Source: Brettanomyces bruxellensis
Taxonomy: Eukaryota; Ascomycota; Pichiomycetes; Pichiales; Pichiaceae
NCBI RefSeq assembly: GCF_011074885.1
Contig: NC_054690.1
Location: 315,001 to 379,000 of the forward strand
DNA: 64,000 bases
Reading direction: 5' to 3'
Numbering within the stretch: the first letter of the stretch is position 1; every line of letters begins with the position of its first letter. Shown piece by piece: positions 32,952-41,774 of the stretch. The notes under the pieces were generated by a model that saw only the letters and a list, made by a program, of their open reading frames with translations, was not told where the DNA came from and ran no database searches. The translations under genes were made by a program, and so were the position numbers.

Positions 32952-34046
32952 ATGTCATTTACAAGTTTTAAAACAAAAATTGAGGAGGGGGACTTTGTCA
33001 TGGCTTATCTAAGTCGAACACATATTAAACCAATCATAGTGAAAAAAGGAGAAAAGCTGAATACAAGGTTTGGAACTTTTCCACATGATTCAATGATCGG
33101 CTTACCTTATGGATCACAGCTGATGACACCTAAAGGCAGAGGATTTATATATTTACTTCATCCCACACCAGAATTATGGACGATGTCTTTACCACATAGA
33201 ACACAAATCGTTTATACACCAGATTCTAGTTATATAGTCCAACGGATGAGCGTTATTCCTGGTTCTAGGGTGATAGAAGCTGGAACAGGTTCGGGATCAT
33301 TCACACATGCATTTGTGAGGACGATAGCACCAACAGGTAAGCTTTTCACATACGAGTTTCACAAGGAAAGATACGAACAAGCAGTTTCAGAGTTCAAAGA
33401 GCATAAGCTGCAAGAGTATCTGATATGCACCAATAGGGACGTTTGTGCAGACGGATTCGACATAGATGGAACAAGAATAGATGCCGAGGCAGTCTTTTTG
33501 GATCTTCCGTCTCCATGGGAAGCCATTCCTCATCTCAAGAGTGTAATTACCCATGAAACAGAGGCTAGAATATGCTGCTTTTCGCCATGTGTCGAGCAAG
33601 TTCTTAAAACCGTCACTGCCTTGCAAGAAAATGGATGGACAAAAATCGAAATGACTGAGGTGTCTTCTCTACTCTGGGAATCAAGAAAGGTGATGATCAG
33701 GGAGTTGGATGATGCCATCGAGAGACTCAAGGATGTGAAAAAGAGACAACTAGAAGGTATAGAATACATGAAGCAGATGGCTGTCAAGTATGGCTCCAAT
33801 AAGCAAGCCAAAGTGCACAAACCTCGGAGCAAGAATAGAGACAGGGGATTTAATCCATTTGGAAAAGGCTTTCATATCATCGAGGGAGATGAGAACTATA
33901 AATGGTTTGATGTTTCTAAGGAGCAAAAGGAGATAAAGACTCATACCTCATATTTAACATTTGCTATCCATGTTCCACAGCTAGTTGTTAATGATGAAAA
34001 TATCGAAAAGCAGGAAACGGACACAGAAAAGGCCGATAAACTATAA
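32952..34046 (+). CDS. TRM61: tRNA (adenine-58-N1) methyltransferase catalytic subunit
   Basis: Trm61/Gcd14, the S-adenosylmethionine-binding subunit of the nuclear Trm6-Trm61 enzyme. It makes m1A58 in tRNAs and is needed for initiator tRNA stability. The 364-residue frame starts at the first ATG. It has the family N-terminal beta domain (EEGDFVMAYLSRTHIKP, TRFGTFPHDSMIG), PTPELWTMSLPHRTQI, the methyltransferase motif I VIEAGTGSGSFTHAF near 108-122, motif II YEFHKERYEQA, and the active-site motif AVFLDLPSPWEAI. The Lys/Arg-rich C-terminal segment near KHKPRSKNRDRG is typical of fungal forms. An acidic tail closes the protein. Confidence 0.94.
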   Translation: MSFTSFKTKIEEGDFVMAYLSRTHIKPIIVKKGEKLNTRFGTFPHDSMIGLPYGSQLMTPKGRGFIYLLHPTPELWTMSLPHRTQIVYTPDSSYIVQRMSVIPGSRVIEAGTGSGSFTHAFVRTIAPTGKLFTYEFHKERYEQAVSEFKEHKLQEYLICTNRDVCADGFDIDGTRIDAEAVFLDLPSPWEAIPHLKSVITHETEARICCFSPCVEQVLKTVTALQENGWTKIEMTEVSSLLWESRKVMIRELDDAIERLKDVKKRQLEGIEYMKQMAVKYGSNKQAKVHKPRSKNRDRGFNPFGKGFHIIEGDENYKWFDVSKEQKEIKTHTSYLTFAIHVPQLVVNDENIEKQETDTEKADKL

Positions 34047-34398
34047 AATATCCATCACACACTTAATAGAAGTCCATACGGAAATTTCGTTGTACAGTTA
34101 TAGATGTAGATGGATGGCATAGTATCAATATTTCAGTTTGGGTGCCATTTTCAGGACTGTGCTGAAAGCGGCATGGTGAATGCACAGTAAGTCCGAGAAA
34201 AATAAAAAATAAAAAATAAAAATTAACAAAAAAAAAATAGAGATGCGGTAGATACTTAATTAGATCTTCCCCGCCTTTTGAACGTGCCTATAGGTAGTAA
34301 GTATACTTCCTACAAACAATATTAGCAAAAACCGCATTTTGGTTCGAGTGATCGAATATATATTATAATTGAGTACATATTCAGTGAGTTTCCCCATA
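34047..34398. other. Intergenic region, TRM61 to the 34399 gene
   Basis: 352 bp, A-rich near 34199-34240 (aaaaataaaaaataaaaa). No gene or clear element. Confidence 0.5.
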
Positions 34399-35445
34399 AT
34401 GATTCGTTTTGGCAGTTTTATGCCCGGCATGAAGACCTTAATGGCCTCTTCGGGTACATTTCGTGCTTTTTTGAAACCAAGCGCGATAAAGCCACCTTAC
34501 TCATTTCGCCCTTGCTCAACACAAACATGCAAATCACTTGCACAAAAAAGCTTTGGTGTAGCCAGCTATTTTTCATTTCAACACATGGTACCTGGAAGAG
34601 ATGGAAATTGCAAAAGAAGCATTTCTAACCTGAGGCAGTTGAATTTTCATAGAGACTTGCACACATCACATACTAGGCTGGTCTATTATGAGCGGCCACC
34701 AAGACAAAAAATAATCAGAAACCAAAACTTCTTCCAGTATATGTGGTACCAGATTCCGGATTGGGCAAAACTTTGTGGTGGAGTGGCAATTGGGGCTTAT
34801 CTCTTTGTGAAAATTGCCGTTCCATTGATGATAGTGGTTCTACCACCTCTTATAATTGGTGGATGGATGTACAAAAAGGTACGCACGTACTCAGAGGCCA
34901 AAATGAGACATGAGGATTATACAATTCTACAGCAATCTTCCCTCGTATACACTCCACCAAGACGTGGAAGTTTCCTCGTTCCGCCACCTGAACAGATTAA
35001 TAGCGAGATTGCCAACTTTGAGATTAACAGGATTATCGATGCATTTTGGTCAAACGAGGGGGGAATTGCCGATTACTTCAAGATAGGGCCGATCACAAAC
35101 ATTGCACTTGGATCCCTAGAGGCCAGTAGTTATGATATTGATGACTCTGATTCCACACCTGTGCTTTATGCGTCTCAACAACGGTCTTTGTACAATAAGG
35201 CTTTAAACAGGAAGGTTGCCAGTTGCATATTTGGCTTGCGAACTGACCAGATGCTCTTTCCAGACCAGATGGTTGATCCCACAGCAAACATTGGACCTTC
35301 CACATGCTTTATTAGGATTAAGCCGTACGATTTTGGGGGCAAGGAGTTCATAATTGACACACCATCCGAATTCTCTGATAATGGTGAATCGGGCGATAAC
35401 AACGACGATATCATTGATGTTAAGGGGAAAACGAGAGACTTGTGA
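34399..35445 (+). CDS. Unnamed protein, probable mitochondrial membrane
   Basis: A 348-residue protein I do not recognise by name. I chose the ATG at 34399 because the open frame upstream begins with TTG. The first ~110 residues are basic, rich in Ser, Arg and Phe and nearly free of acidic residues (MIRFGSFMPGMKTLMASSGTF), as in mitochondrial presequences. One long hydrophobic segment follows near 145-175 (AIGAYLFVKIAVPLMIVVLPPL), then a basic WMYKKVRTYSEAKMRHEDY. The soluble C-terminal domain has PRRGSFLVPPPEQINSEI and FWSNEGGIADYFKIGP and ends in an acidic tail. This fits an inner-membrane protein with one anchor; the function is unknown. Confidence 0.8.
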   Translation: MIRFGSFMPGMKTLMASSGTFRAFLKPSAIKPPYSFRPCSTQTCKSLAQKSFGVASYFSFQHMVPGRDGNCKRSISNLRQLNFHRDLHTSHTRLVYYERPPRQKIIRNQNFFQYMWYQIPDWAKLCGGVAIGAYLFVKIAVPLMIVVLPPLIIGGWMYKKVRTYSEAKMRHEDYTILQQSSLVYTPPRRGSFLVPPPEQINSEIANFEINRIIDAFWSNEGGIADYFKIGPITNIALGSLEASSYDIDDSDSTPVLYASQQRSLYNKALNRKVASCIFGLRTDQMLFPDQMVDPTANIGPSTCFIRIKPYDFGGKEFIIDTPSEFSDNGESGDNNDDIIDVKGKTRDL

Positions 35446-35875
35446 AAGAAAAAAGAGTCACTAACAAGCATTTAAACAAAATATTTAAACATAGCATTCA
35501 AGCAAAATATTCAAACACCTGTACATAGAAGCAGCCATACTAGATATACAAAGTAATATGAAATCATCTGGAATATAGTATATAGTGAGTAGAATATAGT
35601 ATATTGCGAGTAGAATATAGTATATTGCGAGTAGAATATAGTATATTGTGTGTAGAATGTAGTATATTGTGAGTATAGGATTACAATTTATTGCTAAGTA
35701 GATTATAATATTGTTAGCTTTTAAAGTCCACTACTTCCCGCACAAGCCCTTGGAATAAACTAGTATTTACACAATAAGCTCCTAAACTTTACCCATTTAT
35801 GGTAAGCTGTAAAACTTTTAAAATACTACTTCTCATATAATACGTTCAAGCCTTTAATATCTACTACTTCCACAC
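35446..35875. other. Intergenic region, tail-to-tail, with 21-bp repeat
   Basis: 430 bp between two convergent genes. Its main feature is the 21-bp minisatellite at 35571-35675. No gene. Confidence 0.6.
35571..35675. repeat. 21-bp minisatellite, five copies
   Basis: Five contiguous 21-base copies start at 35571, 35592, 35613, 35634 and 35655. The consensus is gaatatagtatattgcgagta, with 1-4 differences per copy. It lies between the 3' ends of convergent genes. Confidence 0.92.
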
Positions 35876-36774
35876 CTAATCTCTTCTTCTATGACTCTTC
35901 TTCTTCTCCTCCTCAGCAGCCTTTTCGTCCTCAATCTGCTTCACGACATTCGAGATTTCCTCATTGGTTAATGCACGGGTCTTTCCCGGCTTCATAACGC
36001 ATATCTCTATATTCTTTGCACCAGTCTGCACAACCTCCAACAATGCTTCAATTGCTAATCTAATCGTCTCATCGTCGTTCAAACCGGTCGATTCCTCATT
36101 TTCTCCTACATTTTCCTTTTTTTCCTGCATTCTCTTGTCATAGTTCTTCTCCAAAAACTCCCTCACGGTCTTGCTACTCCGTCCTATCGAGTTTGCTTTC
36201 CATGCCGAATATATTCCAGAAGGTTCTGTCAGATATAACCTTGGCGTTTTATCATTTGCATCGAATCCTGCAACCAGTGTGGCAATACCAAAAGGCCGCG
36301 TACCTCCACTCTGCGTGTATCTCTGCTGAACTCCGGCAATGTACCTTGTCATATATTCAATACTGGCTGGATCTTCTAAAGTTAGTCTGTATGACTGGGC
36401 TTCAACTCTGGCCTTATCTATCAAAATACGAGCATCCGCACTCAATCCGGCAAATGCAAGCTGGACGTGATTGTCAATTTTGTTGATTTTCGATGGCGTT
36501 GTCCTTGGATCCTGAAGCTTTAACGTTGTTCTTCTCTCACATGCTAGCACGACAATTTCCTCACCTTTAACACCAACTGCGCACGTTCCTCTTTTAACGG
36601 CCTCAAGGGCATATTCCACCTGGAACACGTGACCATCCGGACTGTAGCAGATGTTAGTACACTGTAAATTCACCTCTTGAATTTGTAACAATTAGCCAGA
36701 CAAAAAGATTCTCACTTTTGCAGACTCAAGACAACTTACCTGAAAATCGATAATGCACTATCGTAACCACTCAT
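35876..36774 (-). CDS. PRE6: Proteasome subunit alpha-4, spliced
   Basis: Alpha-4 (Pre6) subunit of the 20S proteasome outer ring. Exon 1 (36774-36740) encodes [11 protein letters not shown] plus the first two bases of the next codon, the intron is 36739-36642, and exon 2 (36641-35876) restores [19 protein letters not shown]. This makes the alpha-subunit signature complete. The protein is 266 residues. Conserved stretches include [57 protein letters not shown] and [15 protein letters not shown]. An insert rich in Glu, Asn and Lys follows the NYD segment. The tail is highly charged ([12 protein letters not shown]), as in the yeast protein. The unspliced frame would lack the N-terminal gate residues. 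Confidence 0.96.
36642..36739 (-). other. PRE6 intron
   Basis: A 98-nt intron: donor GTAAGT after TTTTCAG, branch TACTAAC about 14 nt before the acceptor CTACAG. Confidence 0.95.
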
Positions 36775-37159
36775 TTCAATGTTGTATATATCCAATTGCA
36801 AGTATCTTGTAAGAATTTGTGCCGACTCACTATTCAAAATACTGCGGCCGAGGAAATGATGCTTACTCTCTGTATATGTATACATGTAAATGAATGGTTA
36901 GTGTGCTCTTTCTTATGCGACCTTTTTTTTTTTCCAAACTCGAGCATTGCCCGACTAGCTTTCCGAAGGGCAAAACAGAAGACAGCAGAGAATTGTTCCT
37001 ATCAGCCCATTCGACGCGTCTGTAATTAGCTTCTTATTTTTATTTTTTTTCACCATCATCGCATGGTCCTTTTTTCACTTTTGGATCTTCTCTGTGACAA
37101 CTACATTTACTGGCATGTTAATATAACTAAGTGGGCAACCCGATGAAATATAAAGAGAG
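36775..37159. promoter_or_regulatory. Divergent promoter between PRE6 and RPR2
   Basis: 385 bp between two divergent starts. It has T-rich tracts (36928-36940, 37036-37048). I looked for a proteasome PACE element (GGTGGCAAA) and did not find one. Confidence 0.5.
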
Positions 37160-37633
37160 ATGGTTAAACAGAGTAAGAAGCAGAAGAAAACGAGGGTGCA
37201 AAAAGCGCCAGTTGGAATCCCTAAAAAGGAGCACCAGCAAAGAATCACATATATGTTCAAGGTAGGAAGTTTGATGGCTGCAAAGTTAAAACCTCAAGTG
37301 GAGAATAATCTCGGCACATTTGACGTACTTTCAAGATCATACTTAAGGAATATGGAGCTATTATCCAAAAAAGCTGTGCTAAAACTTCATCCGAATGTGA
37401 AGAGAACAATTTGCAAGGAATGCCATAGATTTCTCCTTCCAGGATTAACTTGCAAGCTTCGGCTGAAAAACTACTCCAAAGCAAAAAAGGATGAATGCGA
37501 TATATTGGAAGTCTCCTGCACTTGTGGAAGTGTGAAAAGATACCCAATAGGAAGGGATGAAGGCTACAAACTGTTTTCAGAAAGAGCAGATGTATTATTT
37601 GATCCCGGTACGGGGCCGTCTGACAAACCGTGA
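37160..37633 (+). CDS. RPR2: RNase P subunit Rpr2 (Rpp21-like)
   Basis: Protein subunit of nuclear RNase P, which trims 5' ends of precursor tRNAs. The 157-residue basic protein opens with a Lys-rich segment (MVKQSKKQKKTRVQK). It has the helical N-terminal region RITYMFKVGSLMAAKL and LSRSYLRNMELLSKKAVLKLHP, then a zinc ribbon: CKEC near residue 91, a later Cys (GLTC), and the SCTCG motif near residues 121-125. This order matches Rpr2/Rpp21. Snm1 of RNase MRP is a relative, but the N-terminal helices and cysteine spacing fit Rpr2 better. It is transcribed divergently from PRE6. Confidence 0.87.
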   Translation: MVKQSKKQKKTRVQKAPVGIPKKEHQQRITYMFKVGSLMAAKLKPQVENNLGTFDVLSRSYLRNMELLSKKAVLKLHPNVKRTICKECHRFLLPGLTCKLRLKNYSKAKKDECDILEVSCTCGSVKRYPIGRDEGYKLFSERADVLFDPGTGPSDKP

Positions 37634-37847
37634 AAATTTATGCAATAGAACAAACATATTCTTTTTTAATAGAACAACCAAACTTATCTTTGCTATTATG
37701 AATGGAAACGAATCAAAGAAGTCTATTAATACAGAAAAATGACGACCAATCCCCAAAAAAGAAAGAAAAAAGACAGTTGCTAAGCTGATGACAAGTATAC
37801 AAGAATTATCATATAAAGTTAAACTTTCCCCATTCTGTTCCCAGTCC

Positions 37848-38288
37848 TTAATAGAGCGCGCAGGCAGCACTGAACATACCGTTATCATGTAATATTGTAG
37901 AGTCCTCTGTATTCTTGTCAAGCGAATCCTGACATCTCTTCTTCCAAGTCTTCTTTGCTGAATCGTAATCAATCCTCATTAATTCAGACAAAGACTCATC
38001 TTCCATGTCGATATCCAATTCCACCATCATCACAACATTTTCACCTCGAATCAAATAGGTGCGAGGCTTCTCAGATTCCGCATACTGCTTCTTGTCAAGT
38101 AAATATATTCGTTCCACACCATCATGAATGACCAGGTTACCAAATTGATCAAAAGTTCTCAACACACCCACTAATGTTCTTCCATCCCACAAATTCACGA
38201 TCACCTTGCGGTCGACCGATCCTATTATTGCTGCAGCAGTTGTAAATGGATACGATTGGAGATACAAGTCCTCCTCGTTTGTAGACAT
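37848..38288 (-). CDS. LSM1: LSm1, cytoplasmic mRNA decay factor
   Basis: A 146-residue LSm1 subunit of the cytoplasmic Lsm1-7-Pat1 complex, which binds oligoadenylated mRNAs and promotes decapping. Sm1 is DRKVIVNLWDGRTLVGVLRTFDQFGN and Sm2 is YLIRGENVVMMVELD. Between them is ERIYLLDKKQYAESEKPR. The C-terminal extension (SLSELMRIDYDSAKKTWKKR) is the long helix that distinguishes LSm1 from LSm8. The start ATG is unambiguous. It is convergent with RPR2, with 214 bases between the stops. Confidence 0.95.
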   Translation of the reverse strand: MSTNEEDLYLQSYPFTTAAAIIGSVDRKVIVNLWDGRTLVGVLRTFDQFGNLVIHDGVERIYLLDKKQYAESEKPRTYLIRGENVVMMVELDIDMEDESLSELMRIDYDSAKKTWKKRCQDSLDKNTEDSTILHDNGMFSAACALY

Positions 38289-38761
38289 TGTTGATTATCT
38301 GTGTCTGAAGAAGTATTGGATATGTGGATTGTCAAAGGTAAGAAAAAAATAATGTTTTTTCCAAATATTTCGTATGCTGGGTTAATGTATTATTCTTTAT
38401 AGAGTTTTCCCAAGTATTTGGCGCTTTTCTAGGGATTATATATTATTTTAAATCGTTCTAGTGGAAGATTAGAGATGTACAAGTCCGAGATTGGCTGAGA
38501 GGGGACATCGAAAAAGTGTAGGAGACGAGAGGAAAAAAGAAGACTGAAAAAAAAAAAGGAGAAAATGGAACTTGGGCGAAATAATGCAAAGCGACGCGTC
38601 GATCGACCTCACAGTTAGGGCTTCTCCTGGCTGTAAAATAAGCTACGTACCACTTGGCTACACATGACTGAGACATTTTCAACATTTTATATATACACAT
38701 CGAACAGAAAAGGAATAGTAAAAGAGGAAAGAAGATAATTCATGGGGTCCCCTTTTATTTC
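38289..38761. other. Intergenic region upstream of LSM1
   Basis: 473 bp between the LSM1 start and the PAM17 stop. AT-rich with purine-rich patches (38525-38560); no gene. Confidence 0.5.
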
Positions 38762-39535
38762 TCACAAGAATTCTTTGGCCTTCCTTCTGTACTCATTGCA
38801 ATCTCTCAACCACTGTCTGTAGTCATTCAGAGAGCCGATTTTCTCACCATAGTAGTCAGGAACAGGATTGTTCATACTCTGCCTAGAGGCATCAACACGC
38901 ATCTTACGCACATGCTTCAAGAACATCTTCTGCTTGATTCTGTATGAGCTCATGATACCTCTGTGGGTCAAATTGAATACAGTATCTCCAATAAGAGGAG
39001 GTCCCAACAAGTAGCCAATAACACCAACACACATTATTCCACCGATATAGACAGTGAAAGCATCCAAGCCAAAAATCGTCTCTGTTGGGTCTATCTCCTT
39101 TGATGCAACCCAGACCCAAGCAATACCCATCGCTATAAGAGTGCCAATAACAGAACTCACTATCGAAATTCTCCTCTGCTTCTTTCTTAACGTGAGAAAT
39201 TCCTCCCAGCCCAGTTTCATGGCCAACTCCTTCTCCTTTGGGCTTAATCCAATTGCAGATGAGCCCAGCACTACAGTTTTCTCGCCTGCTTTTTTGACTT
39301 CGGTCTTTGATGCAGTGGAAGCAAACCTCACCGCACTTCTAAGTAGCACTGATGGGGTTCTCTGTATGTATGGCCTAATAGAGCCTGCAATACCTGAGTA
39401 ATGCCTATATTTGCTTGCAATACTTGTAATTTTGAAAACACTTCTACTGACTGAATGCAAGCCATTTGATGGAATGATCACACTCAAACCAAAGCGTGCA
39501 ATACCAAACCTGCAGCCTCTAAGTGATGCAAACAT
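38762..39535 (-). CDS. PAM17: Presequence translocase motor subunit Pam17
   Basis: Mitochondrial inner-membrane protein that assists the TIM23 import motor. The 257-residue precursor starts with a basic, acid-free presequence (MFASLRGCRFGIARFGL). The mature part begins near the conserved LGWEEFLTLRKKQRRISI, has two membrane segments (about 133-149 and 162-184) separated by ASKEIDPTETIFGLDAF, then GYLLGPPLIGD. The C-terminal family signature is VDASRQSMNNPVPDYYGEKI with YRQWLRDC. All match Pam17. Confidence 0.95.
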   Translation of the reverse strand: MFASLRGCRFGIARFGLSVIIPSNGLHSVSRSVFKITSIASKYRHYSGIAGSIRPYIQRTPSVLLRSAVRFASTASKTEVKKAGEKTVVLGSSAIGLSPKEKELAMKLGWEEFLTLRKKQRRISIVSSVIGTLIAMGIAWVWVASKEIDPTETIFGLDAFTVYIGGIMCVGVIGYLLGPPLIGDTVFNLTHRGIMSSYRIKQKMFLKHVRKMRVDASRQSMNNPVPDYYGEKIGSLNDYRQWLRDCNEYRRKAKEFL

Positions 39536-39923
39536 TCTCAGTTCCGAGTCTTATGTATCTATGATATATTCTTGATGGAAGCTTATTATGAACAGGCACA
39601 CTTTCTACTTTCTCTGATACGAGCGTTCTCCCTTGCTCCTTATTATTTTTATTTTTATTTTGATTCCTGATTTTTATTTCCATCCATCTATTTTTTTTCC
39701 CCCCCTCCACTTTTTTCCCCTCATCCCTAGCAGGCACACTTCAGCAGGCAGCAAGTCGATTGACGCGGCGGTACCTAACTCTATGGCATTACATAACGTT
39801 CCTACAGTTCGGTCACTTCCACAGGAGAAAAAGAAAGAATGCGATATTAGCAACTAATAAACTAGCGAGTATATAAATAAGAAAACGTTTAACAGTATGT
39901 ATAGCGAACCAACCCCAAACCAC
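39536..39923. other. Intergenic region, PAM17 promoter and GPD 3' flank
   Basis: 388 bp, with pyrimidine-rich runs at 39629-39725 upstream of PAM17. No gene. Confidence 0.5.
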
Positions 39924-41204
39924 TCAGTACTTCTCATCAGTTCTTTCCACTCTTTCTGGAAGCTTCTCCATAGGGAAATTGTTGTATATAATGTCATACG
40001 TAACATGGAAGAGTGGGAAATCATCGATGGCATTTCTGTACGACAAGAACTCATACACCTCCTTCGTGGTGTATATACCCTGACAGGATTGTCCGTTCAA
40101 GAGTTGCTTTTCAGCTTCATGTGCAGAAACTTTATGTTGGGCCATATATCTTCCAACCCGCACATTACGACCACCAAAACACGTTGTAATGAGATCAGCA
40201 ACACCGGCCGACTCCTCTGTAAATGTTCTTTCTTCACATGATGGGAAGTAGAGCTTTGCAAAATGGATCATTTCTCTAAGTCCAAGACGCATCACGGCCG
40301 ATTTCGCATTATTTCCCCATCCCAGACCATCAACAAAGCCAGCAGCCATTGCCACAACGTTCTTCAAGGCTCCGGCAAGAGAGACTCCGCTCACATCATC
40401 GATCACGTGCACATGAAAGTATGGTCTATGGAAAAGATGCTTCAACACTGCTTTGTCGATATCTTTACCCTTTCCCCGGTAATCATCCGGCAAAGTGTAT
40501 GCAACAGTGGTCTCGGACCACTTGCATTCGGCCACTTCTGGTGCCAAGTTGGCTCCGGAAAGTGCACCACAAGCAATTCCGAGCTCTTTGGTAATTACAC
40601 CAGGAAGAATGTCGCAACCATCCTTGCTAACATTCAATCCTTTCAAACAAGAGATTGCACGTGCCCCTTTGTTCACTCTCCCCTTCAATTGACGTAGGAT
40701 GTTGCCCAAAAACTGGTGTGGAATGTTGAAGATGATCAAATCTGAATCTTTGCAGGCCTCCACCACATCTGGGACTGCAACAACATTGGGAGGAAGCATG
40801 ATTCCAGGAAGGTATTTAACATTCTCGTGCTTTGTGTTGATGATCTCAGTAAGATTTTGGCCCTTCACCTTCTCCTCAAAGACCCACATTTTCACCTTTT
40901 GGTCGAATTCCTGGGGTCTCTCTATGCAGTTTTCAGCAACCACTTTGGCAATGGTGCTTCCCCAGTTACCGGAACCAACCACAGTGGTTTTAAATGGTCT
41001 CACGGGGATATCTTCAGGAGAAACAGCTGAGCATGTCTTTGGTGGCGATAAAACACTGCTGAGATTACTCAATCTATCAAATGCTGTCATCTTTGGAGTA
41101 TGAAAATGCCTAATGGTTTGAAATGCTGCGTATCGTTTAAATGGGAATATTATACCTGATATCAATGTCGTTGACAGAAATATTTTGGTTAGTTGTACAA
41201 ACAT
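39924..41204 (-). CDS. GPD1: NAD-dependent glycerol-3-phosphate dehydrogenase
   Basis: Converts dihydroxyacetone phosphate and NADH to glycerol 3-phosphate for glycerol synthesis, redox balance and osmoadaptation. The 426-residue protein has the NAD-binding motif TTVVGSGNWGSTIAKVV near residues 73-89, ISCLKGLN, the substrate signature GALKNVVAMAAGFVDGLGWGNNAKSAV, and CFGGRNVRVG. About 38 residues precede the internal Met of MTAFDRL and are hydrophobic and basic with no Asp or Glu (MFVQLTKIFLSTTLISGIIF). That resembles a mitochondrial presequence, as in Saccharomyces Gpd2. No clear PTS2 is present. Starting at the Met codon at 41090 would give a protein near the usual length of 390 residues. 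The number of GPD paralogs is unknown here. Confidence 0.94.
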   Translation of the reverse strand: MFVQLTKIFLSTTLISGIIFPFKRYAAFQTIRHFHTPKMTAFDRLSNLSSVLSPPKTCSAVSPEDIPVRPFKTTVVGSGNWGSTIAKVVAENCIERPQEFDQKVKMWVFEEKVKGQNLTEIINTKHENVKYLPGIMLPPNVVAVPDVVEACKDSDLIIFNIPHQFLGNILRQLKGRVNKGARAISCLKGLNVSKDGCDILPGVITKELGIACGALSGANLAPEVAECKWSETTVAYTLPDDYRGKGKDIDKAVLKHLFHRPYFHVHVIDDVSGVSLAGALKNVVAMAAGFVDGLGWGNNAKSAVMRLGLREMIHFAKLYFPSCEERTFTEESAGVADLITTCFGGRNVRVGRYMAQHKVSAHEAEKQLLNGQSCQGIYTTKEVYEFLSYRNAIDDFPLFHVTYDIIYNNFPMEKLPERVERTDEKY

Positions 41205-41774
41205 AAATATGGTTTCCTAAGAAAAATCGGATGCAATTGGCTTTTGCCTGGCTGGTATTATTTGAAAGCAAACGGCTGATAATTTATATGTTGACAAATT
41301 CAGTCGGACACCTGGAGGAAATCATGTGGAGCAACGTGTGACACAAGAAAATATTTTTGGTTCTAAAATAATAGGAGAAGGGAAGAAGAAAAATTTAGAT
41401 AATGGAAAATACAACAAATCAAAATCTGAGATTGCTGACTGGCTGGCGGAGCCGCCGGGCAGCCTCACCGGGCAGAACCTGGCTGTGCCTGCGGGGCACC
41501 CGGTAAATCTGCCAGGCGAGAGGGGGCCACAGGCCACAAGACCAACTGAAGCGATACAGAGGCAGCAATCACAAAAATGACAAATATAAAGCCTCAAAAT
41601 GTTATTGCAAGACCCAGAATCCGGAACCATATTCAAGATGGCTCACATAAGTGCATGAGGAGATAATAATGTATCTTATTTTTCGGAAATCGTCAGATCT
41701 GAATGTGTCATCTAGCTAAATATTTGCTGGCCGGTATGTTTACGTCATTGGAGATGTGAGGCATGAGGAAAGAC
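41205..41774. other. Intergenic region with a GC-rich structured island
   Basis: 570 bp upstream of GPD. Most is AT-rich, but about 41434-41545 is abruptly GC-rich and can fold well; it is listed separately as a possible RNA. Confidence 0.5.
41434..41545. ncRNA. GC-rich island with nested hairpin, possible RNA
   Basis: An abrupt GC-rich block in AT-rich DNA. A nested hairpin can be drawn: GGCAGA 41471-41476 with TCTGCC 41508-41513, inside it ACC with GGT (502-504), inside that GTGCC 41485-41489 with GGCAC 41495-41499 around the loop tgcgg (with t90). CCTC 41463-41466 can pair outside with GAGG 41520-41523. I could not match it to RNase P, MRP, SRP, U1-U6 or U3. It might instead be a relic of GC-rich coding DNA; the strand is unknown. 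Confidence 0.3.
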
